Part shown: piece after piece, positions 43,075 to 54,036 of the stretch
How the letters are laid out: each line of letters opens with the position of its first letter
Position numbering within the stretch: the first letter of the stretch is position 1
Source of the DNA: Sanderia malayensis
Taxonomy: Eukaryota; Cnidaria; Scyphozoa; Semaeostomeae; Pelagiidae
Direction of reading: 5' to 3'
Assembly (NCBI GenBank): GCA_013076295.1
Contig: RQOL01000699.1
Coordinates: 5,642,001 to 5,706,000 of the forward strand
Length of the DNA: 64,000 nt
Notes under the pieces: model-generated
The model's input: the letters and a program-made list of their open reading frames with translations, nothing else
Told to the model about the DNA's origin: nothing
Databases searched by the model: none
Made by a program: the position numbers and the translations under genes

Positions 43075-46000
43075 TTACGCCTTTTTTCCTTCCTTCTTCT
43101 TCTTCTTCTTCTTCTTTGAAACAGTTGAAGGCTTCTTGACTTTGCACAACCTGATAGCAGCCTTAAGAGGTGTATTGGCAACTTCTGGGATGTTTTCAAA
43201 CGTGGGAGCCTGCAACTTGATCTTCCATAAAGAGAACACTGAAGGGTTGACATCGTTGTCATCAGGTTTCAGAGAAACAGGGCAGAGTTCAGGAAGACTG
43301 CTTGAATATGGATTGTCGATTGTATCTTGTCTGCAAGAATCTGCATTTTCTTGGTATGTGAATATGTATCTCCGGTTTGGCTGCAATCCATAACGGTCTG
43401 ACTCATCTTCAAAAAACAATGGTGCTGAATGCCTGGCTGTGATTTTGAACCGAATTTCACGTTCTGTTGACGAACGACGTGATCTCATTGAATTTAGTGA
43501 AACATCCTTTCGTCCTTGCTCTGGTACAAATGAACTGGCACTCTTTATTATTTTCCTTTCGGTAAGCAAACTTTTCTTCATTAAGGATCGTTGAGCTTTA
43601 GATTTTGTGATCTTGATGTTAGACTGATCAGTCTTTTGTTTATTCGAAATCTTTTTTCTTGACCCAGGTGTCCCATCACTTCGAAGAAACAACTCAAATG
43701 CTGTTACATAGATTGCAGTATCTCTCGCATCTGCATTTGTGATCCATTTATGCCTTAGAAGCCAATCGATATTTGGAATTTTAAATTGAATTTCCTCGCC
43801 ACTATACAGTCTTGTAATGTTGATAAAGCCACTCTTGTCATCATTATTTGAATCAGTAGTAGGAATATCGACAAATTTAAACGATTCAGGCGTACACGAG
43901 GCTGGAGTGAATGCGATAACTCTGCTGATATCATTTTGTTCCAGGGAATGTAGGGCATTGGGGCACACTGATGGCATTTCGCCGGCATTTTTGAATTCCA
44001 AATAGTTGCAATAATGTGCGAGTATTTGAGTGGTGTGCATTCTGTATATGAGAAAAAAGTTCAGCATGGCTTCATTCAGGTTTACAGCTTCATTGTCACT
44101 TTCGTCCGTGAGATCTTCTTCGCCGATGACGCGAAAATTGGTATCAAGTCTTTGTGAGAAAAACTTAGACTGGTAGGCTCTTACTGCTGTGGCAAGGGTT
44201 TCCATCAGATCAAATTGATAATCGTAGATTTCAGAAAAGGTTTCAACAAGTTTGTTTATCTTCGCATTTGTTGTCAAACAGTCACCTTTGTTTGCAAAAA
44301 TAGATTCGACAACACTGGAGGCCGCAGTCCCTCCTGCAAACATTGTGTCGCATCCTTCTTCAATAAATGCTTCCCAACTTCCTTCCATTGCAGCTATTTC
44401 TTGCCTTTGCACTTTAGGATCATATTCGGCATATTTATTAAGAAATTCAGTTGTCTTCTCCGTGAAGGCTTCGTTGTCATCCACTTGGTTCGGAAGGTCA
44501 GTAACAATGGTCTTCACTTTTTCAATAAAATCATTGTTTTCGGACATTTTTTTAGCGACACTTGTTGTCTGATCTACGACAGCCCCAAACAATCTTTTCA
44601 AAGCCGCTGACCTCATCACATTTACAACACTTTGAGCTAGATCGTTTACACTGTCAATAACAGCTCCTGGGTCAGGATCAACTGGATTGCATGCAAATGC
44701 ACTTTTTACAACCAGCTCTCCTGCTCGTTGCACAGTGTCTAGCATATTTGCTAATAAAGAGCCGTTTATGATGCCCATCAGACGTTCCTCTAGGTCAGGT
44801 TTCAGCTCATTAATTTGGTCATCAAATCCTGTCAATCTTCCTGCAATAAAAGCAATGTCAGCATTTGCCTTTCTTTCATCAAAGTCTGCAATTCCTTGGA
44901 AGTATTCTTCAAGAGCAGAGAATCGTCTTCCCGTATCTTGTGATACAAAGGTTTTGATTTCATCTGCCCATTCAGCAAGATTAGCTTTTATTTCCAGTGT
45001 TTGTTGCTCGATCTGTGTTGAAATAGATGCTAATTGCGCACTTTGAAGCAAGGTCTTGTAGTCAAACTGAGTACTGATTACTTTAGTATTCAAAGGAGCC
45101 CTTTTCTGTGAGTTCATGAAAACAAATATTTCTCGAAGCATGTTATTAAACAAGCAGGGTATTCTTGATTTCAGATCATTGAAGAATTCAGAGCAGCGTT
45201 GACCTTGGGTTGTCTGCAAAGTGTCAGGGGCAGGCATTGATTTTGTGTACTGGTCTAGTCCTTTAATGTCATTTTGCTTCACGTAAAAGTAAATTCTTTC
45301 AAAAGAATCTATAACAAACTCCCTTGTTTGAGCCGTTGTATATTCTATGTAACTTTTCGTTTTAGTTCCAATAAGACCTATCAAAATTGCACTTCTGATA
45401 TCCAAAGTTTTTCGTTCGCCCCAATTTCCACTTTTAACTGCTGATATTAACTCATTGGCATGTTTTGTAACACTATGAAAGATACATTCCAATCCATCAC
45501 GAACATCATTCGTTGGGTCATTGCACTCGGCTTCGCTTCTCTCCTGGAGATGTGTGGAGTGGCTCAAAAGACTCTCCAGCATTCCTTCAGTTTTGCTTAC
45601 AACATTATCGAACAATATTTGCAGATATCTTTGCATTCTCTCACGGACAACATCGTCATCGGCAATGGAAGGAAAAATTCCCCTAGCCTCTGCAGGGATA
45701 ACAAGCCACAGCATTGCTATTACTTCTCTTGTTCTGGGAACTCCTTGTATAAATGTATCTGTGTCTCTAATCATCGCAGAAACAATGCTAAAAATACGCT
45801 TGATTGTACAAATAAATTCATCATTGCTGTCGCTACAAGCTGTTATGAAATCTTCTTCAACCCACCTCATGTACTGAAGAAATAACTTTAGGTTTTGTAT
45901 GTTATTTGTACGGACGTAATAATAGACACGATCCACAATTTTGGATTTGAGTTGTTCACGATGCTCCTTAGCCTTTTCTGTCATTGTGCCAAGAGAAGAG

Positions 46001-46584
46001 TGATGGAAGAAGGTTTGACACACAATTACAATTTCTCTATCAAAGGCGTCGGCCCAATTGGTGTCTGGTGGCGGCGGGTTGAAAGCTCCTGTCCAGTAGT
46101 GGAACCAATTGTTATCGGTGGGATCTCTTTTCGGTTTCGTAAGATCTATCTTGCTTTTGAGCTGTGTCAGAAATTCTTTCATGGCGCACCAATGATCTTT
46201 GTTGTAGCAATTGTAAGGGAATGCATCATCAGAACTGTAATCTGTATCATGATTTCTGCAGATTTCTTCTATTCCATTCAAACACCCATCTAATTCGATG
46301 CTAAAGGCTCTCCTCTTGTCACTCCTGTCAAAGCTACTTGAAACACCTTTCATTAAATTGTATAAATAATTGTTAAAATCTTTCATGATTAATACACCAT
46401 CATTTTCACCCCGGTAACGTAAAAGGTAAGCTCCATCTAGATGAAAACGTTGATAGTTTGTCAGTTGGACTTCTCTGCTATTTGCTGATCTTTTGCATGT
46501 CTCGGGGAATGTAGTTGCCAAGGCTGTGGCATGTATTACAATGAGAATGTAAAACAATAATGCCCTACTCAGGACTGGAGCCAT
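43075..46584 (-). CDS. Intronless gene for a large secreted protein of unknown function
   Basis: One uninterrupted frame of 1169 residues, ATG at 46584, TAA at 43075-43077. The N-terminus MAPVLSRALLFYILIVIHAT has a hydrophobic core ending at about residue 24 (ALA), a typical signal peptide, so the product should enter the secretory pathway. There is no later membrane segment. The body is rich in predicted helices with scattered Cys pairs (for example GCLNGIEEIC, NCYNKDHWC, ACSDSNDEFIC), a coiled-coil-prone middle (about residues 520-640), a basic region near 950-1020, and an all-Lys tract (KKKKKKKK) near the C-terminus encoded by a CTT/TTC repeat. I recognise no domain. Its length and lack of breaks, in a region where nearly every other frame is broken, argue for selection or recent arrival. 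Lack of introns suggests a retrogene or transferred gene, though single-exon genes also arise otherwise. AATAAA signals follow directly. Confidence 0.85.
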   Translation of the reverse strand: MAPVLSRALLFYILIVIHATALATTFPETCKRSANSREVQLTNYQRFHLDGAYLLRYRGENDGVLIMKDFNNYLYNLMKGVSSSFDRSDKRRAFSIELDGCLNGIEEICRNHDTDYSSDDAFPYNCYNKDHWCAMKEFLTQLKSKIDLTKPKRDPTDNNWFHYWTGAFNPPPPDTNWADAFDREIVIVCQTFFHHSSLGTMTEKAKEHREQLKSKIVDRVYYYVRTNNIQNLKLFLQYMRWVEEDFITACSDSNDEFICTIKRIFSIVSAMIRDTDTFIQGVPRTREVIAMLWLVIPAEARGIFPSIADDDVVRERMQRYLQILFDNVVSKTEGMLESLLSHSTHLQERSEAECNDPTNDVRDGLECIFHSVTKHANELISAVKSGNWGERKTLDIRSAILIGLIGTKTKSYIEYTTAQTREFVIDSFERIYFYVKQNDIKGLDQYTKSMPAPDTLQTTQGQRCSEFFNDLKSRIPCLFNNMLREIFVFMNSQKRAPLNTKVISTQFDYKTLLQSAQLASISTQIEQQTLEIKANLAEWADEIKTFVSQDTGRRFSALEEYFQGIADFDERKANADIAFIAGRLTGFDDQINELKPDLEERLMGIINGSLLANMLDTVQRAGELVVKSAFACNPVDPDPGAVIDSVNDLAQSVVNVMRSAALKRLFGAVVDQTTSVAKKMSENNDFIEKVKTIVTDLPNQVDDNEAFTEKTTEFLNKYAEYDPKVQRQEIAAMEGSWEAFIEEGCDTMFAGGTAASSVVESIFANKGDCLTTNAKINKLVETFSEIYDYQFDLMETLATAVRAYQSKFFSQRLDTNFRVIGEEDLTDESDNEAVNLNEAMLNFFLIYRMHTTQILAHYCNYLEFKNAGEMPSVCPNALHSLEQNDISRVIAFTPASCTPESFKFVDIPTTDSNNDDKSGFINITRLYSGEEIQFKIPNIDWLLRHKWITNADARDTAIYVTAFELFLRSDGTPGSRKKISNKQKTDQSNIKITKSKAQRSLMKKSLLTERKIIKSASSFVPEQGRKDVSLNSMRSRRSSTEREIRFKITARHSAPLFFEDESDRYGLQPNRRYIFTYQENADSCRQDTIDNPYSSSLPELCPVSLKPDDNDVNPSVFSLWKIKLQAPTFENIPEVANTPLKAAIRLCKVKKPSTVSKKKKKKKKEGKKA
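43088..43118. repeat. (CTT)n microsatellite inside the coding sequence
   Basis: Seven CTT/TTC units encode the poly-Lys tract at the end of the secreted protein. Length variation here would change the number of Lys residues without shifting frame. Confidence 0.8.
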
Positions 46585-47440
46585 GACTGGAACAGACTGT
46601 TGCCCAGCTTAGATTTAGCAATGATGAAGTCCAAAAGCCCAATGTCGGTTCTAGAAAAGTAGAGATTGAGACAGATTTGAAAGTAATTATCTAAACAAAG
46701 GAAGATACATAAGTTAGAATGGAAGAGAGAATAGACAACGTAAAGTTTAAATCTTTTCTTAGTAAGCAGGTGGTGTAATAAGCAACTTGGGCCAAAATGA
46801 GATGAGATTGGCTATTTATCTGGATATTTACTAGGGGTATATACAAAAGCCTGGGAAAATTTTTTCCGTTCTTATCGGGCAAGATTGTAAGCCGGTTAAG
46901 CTTTTTCGCAAATGTTGCATACTAAAAATGGTGCAGTTCAGAAATGTTTCAAGCAATTTTACTGAATTAACAGAGTTACATTTGTCGCTTCTTCAACTTC
47001 ACGGCTTAACAACATGCTATATAGCTACATAATCGGCACAAGAATGCAATTTTCAAAATGTCTTTATTGCGTCGAAGTTTAACGTATTGAAGGCGATCAG
47101 AGAAAGGAGCTATCCACGACAAAACATCGTCTCGACGAAGCGATCAGACGAACGGTATGGGTCTCGACGAGGCGATCAGAAGAAGAAAACGATTGAAAGA
47201 GCAACCTCAAAGCAGAAACGCAATTGGTAAGAAGTATAAAAAGTAACATGTAAACATTGGTTTATTGGTGAGGTATTGGTCTGATCTTCGACAACAGCAT
47301 TGATGGCTACAGATTCAAAACTAAAGAAGTACAACCACGAGGGCCGTAGAACAGCGACAGTTAAAAAAATGGTTACTCGTGGCTACAACCAAAGGCCATA
47401 ATTATTAAAAAGTATGCTGTAAACAAATAGGACTGTCCTT
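46585..47440. other. No gene recognised
   Basis: 5' flank of the secreted-protein gene. At 47130-47200 a block with GTCTCGACGA.GCGATCAGA occurs twice, and an inverted relative is found at 48208-48232. Confidence 0.4.
46838..46843 (-). promoter_or_regulatory. Possible TATA element of the secreted-protein gene
   Basis: TATATA about 255 bp upstream of the ATG on the same strand. It is the only strong candidate nearby, and no other promoter evidence is visible. Confidence 0.2.
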
Positions 47441-48030
47441 GAACTTCCACCGCCAGACGTGGGGTACGGCACTCAGTATGTCGGTAGAGTCTTAGTGCTG
47501 CTAAGGTCAGTGACTTCTTCAAGACTTTCAACAGAGATAGACAAAGGTTTGCCTTCTATCTCTTAATGGTGGGTTGCCGTACCCACTCTACCAACATTAA
47601 GTTTGTGGGCTGCCGTACCCACTCTACGACAATTTTAATTAAAACTCGAGCTACATATATTTCCTTTATCTTATGAATAATTTTAAGTGTTCATCTTCAT
47701 TTTCTGTCGTAATGGGCATAACCGATGGCCATGTCCCAGGTTCTTTTAGGGTACCATTCTGTTTCTCTTCATGGATGGCCATATCTTCATTGGTTTTAAC
47801 ACCTTTTGCCCATGACGGTATAATTTTCAGTGAGTAAACTCATTACTTCACTTTTTACAAATTTTGCTTACGCAGCCTCGCTATGGTGGCATTTCTCATC
47901 ACCAGCGGAAATTTATCTCTTTATAATATAATATTCTTTAATTTATATAATCTCGTTAGAGCCCATTACGACACCTATTTTAAAGTGCAATAGTATGTCT
48001 TCGCATATTTTTATAAAGGGTCTCATAACA
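47441..48030. repeat. Tandem duplication, copy 1
   Basis: Begins GAACTTCCACCGCCAGACGT and is about 85 percent alike to 48271-48824, an 830-bp offset. It contains a GTGGGGTACGGCA arm (47459) and two inverse arms TTGCCGTACCCAC (47574) and CTGCCGTACCCAC (47610) that can form long-range stems, plus CACCTTTTGCCCATGAC and GCCTCGCTATGGTGGCATTT blocks. No ORF is shared between copies, which suggests a non-coding unit. Confidence 0.85.
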
Positions 48031-48270
48031 TGCACCCGCTTGAAGGTGTGATGGTGCGTGCCAATCCACGGTGCAGGTCAAAGGGCGGACCAGAATGGGG
48101 CACCATGTCACCACGTTTGCTTTTATCGTTATTTTAAACATAAATAGAGTGAAGTAAGTAGAGGAAAAGAGAGTAAAACAGTCAGTCAACCTCCTTTCGC
48201 TTTCTTCGTCTGATCGTTTCATCGAGACCGACAATGGCTACCAATTGTCGTTGGTGGCTTTCCGATTATA

Positions 48271-48824
48271 GAACTTCCACCGTCAGACGTGGGGTACGGC
48301 ACTCAGTATGTCGGTAAAGCTTGGTGCTGCTGAGGTCAGTGACTTCTTAAATAATTTCAAAAGAGATAAAGCACGGGATTTCCTTCAGACTTTTGATGGT
48401 GGGTTGCCGTACCCACTCTACCAACAATTTAATTAAAACCCGAGCTATATTTATTTCTGTTGTAGTGTCAATAATTTACGAGTTCATCTTCATCTTCTGT
48501 TGTCATGGGCATACCCGATGGTCCACGTCCCAGGCTGTATTGTTGGCACCATTCAGTTTCTTTATATGGTCCTGGGTATGGCCATCTATTCAATGGTTTT
48601 AACACCTTTTGCCCATGACCGTATAATGTTCAGTAAGTAAGCTCATTACTTCAGCTTTAACTAATTTTGTTTACAGCAGCCTCGCTATGGTGGCATTTCT
48701 CATCACCCAGCGAATATTTTATTTCTTAAGTTTACTTTAATCTCTTTAGAGCCGGAGCCCTTTACAACGCTTATTTTGAAATGCAATAATATGTCTTTGC
48801 ATATTTTTAAAAATGGTCTCAGGA
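48271..48824. repeat. Tandem duplication, copy 2
   Basis: Second copy of the unit above. It keeps the GTGGGGTACGGCA arm (48289) and one TTGCCGTACCCAC arm (48404). Internal indels differ from copy 1. Confidence 0.85.
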
Positions 48825-49131
48825 CATTGGTGTGTTTTATTTTGACAAGAGCGGACCCCCATAAGAAATGAGACGGACGAAGAGACACAACTAGCAAAAA
48901 AATAAACGGGGATTCAAAGAACCATAAAAAGAGCAAAGATAATGCAGTTAAAAATAACAAAGAGTGAAGATGCTTATGTTTAGATAAACGTCAATGTTTG
49001 ACCTCGCACCAGTCATTCTAGTGGTATTAATGTTAAGCATAGCATTGTAATACAGTTTACATTAGCTATATCGCAAGAAATGTTATTTTATTTATTTCAC
49101 AAGAATCATCTCAACAGCTTGCCGAAAAGCA

Positions 49132-51180
49132 TTTATTTTTAACAGTTTTCTAAAATAATCAAATGATTAAAATCAACGTATTATCATTACATTCTCATTG
49201 TAAACGGTCAAATCAATTTCAGCAGACATCTTTTGCAAGGTAAATTTCATGTAAATGTCTTGGAAGAAACCTTTTTATAATTTTCATGGTTATGATTCAG
49301 CATAAATGTTTTCTTGCGAAAGTCAACAATAACGTTCAAATTTATTTACTACCATCTACCTAGTTCAGAAACTGGTGTACTCACATAAACGAAGCTCAAA
49401 TGCTTGCCACTTTGCTTGAAAGAAAAGTCCCTTCAAAATCAACAATTTGCTATCATTCACATCAAAATTGCTATCAAAAACAATGCGTTGCAACAATAAG
49501 TCATTTGTCTATCTTAAGCAACAGGTAATTTCAATTGGAAAAATGGTGGTACAAGTCATGTTTGTGAATCTGAAGCATAAACAAATGGGACGACCTCAAA
49601 AATTACAGGTGTAATCGGAACCAATGAACCAACAACTAATTCATATCTTAATTACGTGACAAGATACTTCAATTACAAAAAACACTCAAGTGCAACTTGA
49701 TCTTATCACGTCGCAAATATCCAGGAATTGATATCTTCAAACGGTCTTTACAACCCTGCTTTTACCCACCTGTTTCTAGCATTAAATGATACGACCCCCG
49801 GCAATTTTTGAGAATGTTCCCTGGGCTCATATGAAAGAGCGTAAAAAACTGATAAGGAATCAAGCTTAGAAACAAAGGTTAGGCAGTTTGCCAGATTGTT
49901 GGGCAAAATTCCCTGTCTAATTTATTTCCAACAATTTTCTAAAGTAATCAAATGATTGAAATCAAGCAGTCTCATTCTATTTTCAAACGGTCAAATCAAT
50001 TTTAGCAGACGTCTTTTGCAAGGTAAATTTCATGTAAATGTCTTGGAAGAAACCTTTTTTATAATTTTTATGGTTATGATTCAGCATAAATATTTTCTCG
50101 CGAAAGTCAACAATAACGTTCAAATTTATTTAATACCATCTACCTAGTTCAGAAACTGGTGTACTCACATAAACGAAGCTCAAATGCTTGCTACTTTGCT
50201 TGAAAGAAAAGTCCATTCAAAATCAACAATTTACTACCATTCACATCAAGGTTCAAGAACAAGTGCGAAAAAAAAACATTGCGTTGCAATAATAAGTCAT
50301 TTGTCTATCTTAAGCAACAGGTAATTTCAATTGGAAAAATGGTGGTACAAGTCATGTTTGTGAATCTGAAGCATAAACAAATGGGACGACCTCAAAAATT
50401 ACAGGTGTTATCGGAACCAATGAACCAACAACTAATTCATATCTTAATTACGTGACAAGATACTTCAATTACAAAAAACACTCAAGTGCAACTTGATCTT
50501 ATCACGTTGAAAATATCCAGGAATTGACATCTTGAACCGATCTTTACCACCCTGTTTTTACCCCCTGTTTCTATCAGTAAATGACACGACCCTCGGCAAT
50601 TTTTGAGAATGTTCCCTGGGCTCATATGAAAGAACGTAAAAAAACTGATAAGGAATCAAGCTTAGAAACAAAGGTTCGGCAGTTTGCCAGATTGTTGGGC
50701 AAAATTCCCTGTCTAATTTATTTCCAACAATTTTCTAAAATAATCAAATGATTGAAATCAAGCAGTCTCATTTTATTTTCAAACGGTCAAATCAATGTCA
50801 GCAGACGTCTTTTGCAAGGTAAATTTCATGTAAATGTCTTGGAAGAAACCTTTTTATAATTTTTATGGTTATGATTCAGCATAAATGTTCTCTTGCGAAA
50901 GTCAACAATAACGTTCAAATTTATTTAATACCATCTACCTAGTTCAGAAACTGGTGTACTCACATAAACGAAGCTCAAATGCTTGCCACTTTGCTTGAAA
51001 GAAAAGTCCCTTCAAAATCAACAATTTGCTATCATTCACATCAAGATTCAAGAACAAGTGCGAACAAAAAACAATGCGTTGCAATAATAAGTCATTTGTC
51101 TATCTTAAGCAACAGGTAATTTCAATTGGAAAAATGGTGGTACATGTCATGTTTGTGGCTCTGAAGCATAAGCAAATCTG
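49132..51180. repeat. Tandem array, about 790-bp unit, 2.6 copies
   Basis: Units begin near 49132, 49921 and 50717 (periods about 789 and 796) and share nearly all their sequence, e.g. GCAAGGTAAATTTCATGTAA, GGAAAAATGGTGGTACA and CATAAACGAAGCTCAAATGC. The third copy stops at about 51180. Short ORFs inside (49956-50147, 51026-51208) are not conserved. Diverged pieces of the same unit occur at 61567-61735 and 63741-63946. Confidence 0.95.
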
Positions 51181-52769
51181 GCCAGTATCATGTCAGAGCT
51201 ACTTGTGAAATGGAACCAATGAATCAATGACCAAGTGTCTGCACCATCAAAGCACAATACTAGTCCTACAATCCAGAAATATAATGCCGTGAAACTTGAT
51301 GAAATAAAGAGTATTTTTTTAAATTCTTTACTTTTACTTTTGTTTTGTTTTGTTTTTTCGTGAAAAGGTGGGTAATGTACTGATGTAGTGATTGAATAAA
51401 ATATTCTAAAAGATAAGTGAAGCCTACAAATGCAAAATGAATGGCCTAATGTGCAAAACTAAAGTAGAAAATCGAAAATGAACAACATGAAACAATATGA
51501 GCTGTAGCCATAGACAACATGTGTACAACAGTCTTGAGCAAAATGTCGACCCATGTGGCCAGAGGAGGCATGATGAAACACCGCTAAAAGCACGAAATAA
51601 ACGATGTTGCGACACGGCCCAACTATGGGAGCAAATTGCGAAGGCAAAATAAGAAAAACGAGAAACAAAAAAAACGTGAATTTCCTGTCGCAAATGGGTG
51701 AACAGAGATCAATATGGGCTGATGCGACTCGACCAGCGCAAATGAAGCTGACGACATCATCAACAGCAACGGATACACTTTTACCAGCAGTAAGCCCCAA
51801 ACAAGCACACAGGCTTAGAAATTGCAAAGATTCAAAAGTATCAGTCAGCAACACTTTTCAAAAGGTTATGTTAGTCATTGTGAGGTCAATAGCGAGACAT
51901 CGAGTTCTGTCACAGCCAAGGCCAACATTTATTGCAATAAAACTTTGGGCAGCAATGGATAAATGCATTGCAAACATTGCAAATTGAGACTACAGAAGAA
52001 GTGAGGTTAGATATATAGATCGAGTGCATACAACCAAAAGATCTTATTGCCCGCGCGTAGTCTGCCGCGCAGGAAGGTTAGAGCTTGATTCAAAGTTGAA
52101 CTTGAAAGATGAGTCAGCAGATTTTACACCGCTGCTTATTGTGACCTAAAACAATAAAGTGCATTGTTGTATTGTTGAAGATTTTTCAAAAAATCAAGGA
52201 TTGTTATATCAGCCAAGCCAATGAAAAGTGAGAATTGCGAATATCAAAGTGGAATAATTAATTTTCTGAAGTTTTCCTGCAGAGAACATTTGGGATTTTA
52301 AATTCTGCAGAGAAATCACTGTTTCTGTCTACATATATATTTGAAGCAACTTGTCAGTCATGTACAAGCTTCACATTTTGTAGAACAATTGAAGTTTTGT
52401 AAATTACACCAGCCGTTCACATGTTTTGTCATCTGGATTTAATTTGCACGATTGGCCTAGGTATATTTTTGTAACATATTGAAATTCTTTGACCATATGA
52501 TTATTCATCATTGTCGGTTTGAACTAAGAGGGGCTACTGGGTGCTTTCATGGTCATTTCACATGTGCCAGAAAGAGTAGTCTTGGTTTGAACTTTATTGA
52601 TGATCTTTGTGACACAATAAAAATTTTTCAAACAATAACAATTTTTCAAACCACAACAGCACTCTTTCGTAGTCCCCTGCATGGCTGGCTTTTGCAATTT
52701 ATGTGCAGAATAGGTATCAGTCAGTTCAAGATTCTATGATAAGGACATTTCAAGACAATGCAGCTCACA
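51181..52769. other. No gene recognised
   Basis: The longest frame (51604-51987, plus) has no motif and biased composition. The rest is AT-rich. Confidence 0.35.
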
Positions 52770-52829
52770 TTGACAGAAATTGAAAACATGGCTCAAAACT
52801 CACATGGCCACTTTTGTTGACAAAAATCC

Positions 52830-53430
52830 TTGTTCCCTTAAGAGGAAAATGAATGAATTTTCTGAAGATACAAATCCGTCACTACATTGTAATAAAGTCC
52901 AAATATTATCATCTGAAAATGTAGACAAACAGGATGTTGGCAAAAAGGATAGGTCATCAGGTAAAAGGGATAAATAGTATCAGGAGAAAAAGATGACTAC
53001 AAGGAAGCCTCGAGTTATTATTCAAACAGACAAGAGCAAGTCGCAAAGTTTATTCAAAACCAACAAGTAAATTTTCGAAGACAATAAGTTAAAGAACACT
53101 ACATCAACACATTGCAAATCCTCAAATGAGGAAATTTTCAACAGAGTGCTTCAATAGATGTGACACTGGTCTCCATAGAAGTCCAGATGCAATAAAAAAG
53201 ATGAAAAGATTTCACGAGTCACTTAAAATGTTGATCTATCAATGTATAATTTGTAAAGAAGCTTGGCCACTATCTGTTTAGGAATTGTGCTCCAAACATA
53301 AAGAGCCCTGCGTGTGTGTCTTCTCCTCTATGTCCAGAGACTATCCAACGAATGCTGTTTTCCAGGTTGAGTGTATTAGGTGCAAGGAGCACGAAGCCAG
53401 AGAGAAACGATACAGTGTTGATTTTGAATG
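52830..53430 (+). pseudogene. Probable Helitron N-terminal (DUF6570-like) fragment
   Basis: A polar region with a stop (52840-53160) leads to KKMKRFHESLKMLIYQCIICKEAWPLS (53195-53279), then a TAG, a frame change and CIRCKEHEAREKRYSVDF (53365-53429). A short C-x2-C pair followed by AWP and a second C-x2-C is the pattern of the region upstream of Helitron helicase-like domains in cnidarians (FH..L.....C..C.EAWPL..C..C). No Rep or helicase domain follows. It ends about 75 bp before the HECT-bearing element. Confidence 0.4.
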
Positions 53431-53506
53431 ACTAACTCTGACTGACTAATTACAATAATTTACAGGTATTTATATCACTCTAAAAATCATGATGACGAAG
53501 CAAAAG

Positions 53507-53790
53507 TATGGCGCGCCAAAGGGGAAAATAATACGAACAATGCCATTTTATAATACGAATGCCAATTTCATAAAACAAATGCCGATTTCATGATACGAAT
53601 GTCAATTTTATAATACGAATGTCAATTTTATAATATCAACGCCTATTTCATAATGCCAAAGTGATAATTTTATACGACGTAGTGGCGTATTTCATAATAC
53701 GAAAACTGAACATTTTATAATACGAAAATCGCACATTTTATAATACGAAAACTGCAGATTTCGTAATACGAGATTTGATACCATTTTTTA
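53507..53790 (+). repeat. Left terminal inverted repeat of the HECT element
   Basis: Made largely of an irregular 20-24-bp repeat around TAATACGAATGCCAATTTCA. It shares the distinctive run CAAAGTGATAATTTTATACG, followed by ACGTAGTGGCGTATTT, with the right end. It continues as more degenerate TACGAAA units. Confidence 0.9.
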
Positions 53791-53883
53791 TGACACGAAA
53801 ATTGATACCGCTTTATGATACGAAAACCCGACATTTTGTTATACGAAATTTGATACAAAAATTGCGCATTTTATGATGCGAAA

Positions 53884-54013
53884 ACTGCCAACTCTGAAAT
53901 ACGAAATTTGATACCATTCGAAATTTGATACCATTTGATACCGAAATACGAAATTTGATACCATTCTAAATTTGATACCATTTGATACCGAAATACGAAA
54001 TTTGATACCACAT
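53884..54013 (+). repeat. Subterminal tandem repeat GAAATACGAAATTTGATACC
   Basis: About two and a half copies of a roughly 57-bp unit built from ATACGAAATTTGATACCATT pieces lie directly before the HECT gene ATG. They could be transposase-binding sites or promoter sequence. Confidence 0.85.
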
Positions 54014-54036
54014 GTAACACATGCTGCACTTTAATC

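Noticed and set aside
45460..46293. Plus-strand ORFs opposite the secreted-protein gene
   Set aside because: Antisense of an intact coding frame; no signal or domain recognised.
51604..51987. 127-residue plus-strand ORF
   Set aside because: No motif, no neighbour of the same kind, and an equally long ORF on the other strand; not called.
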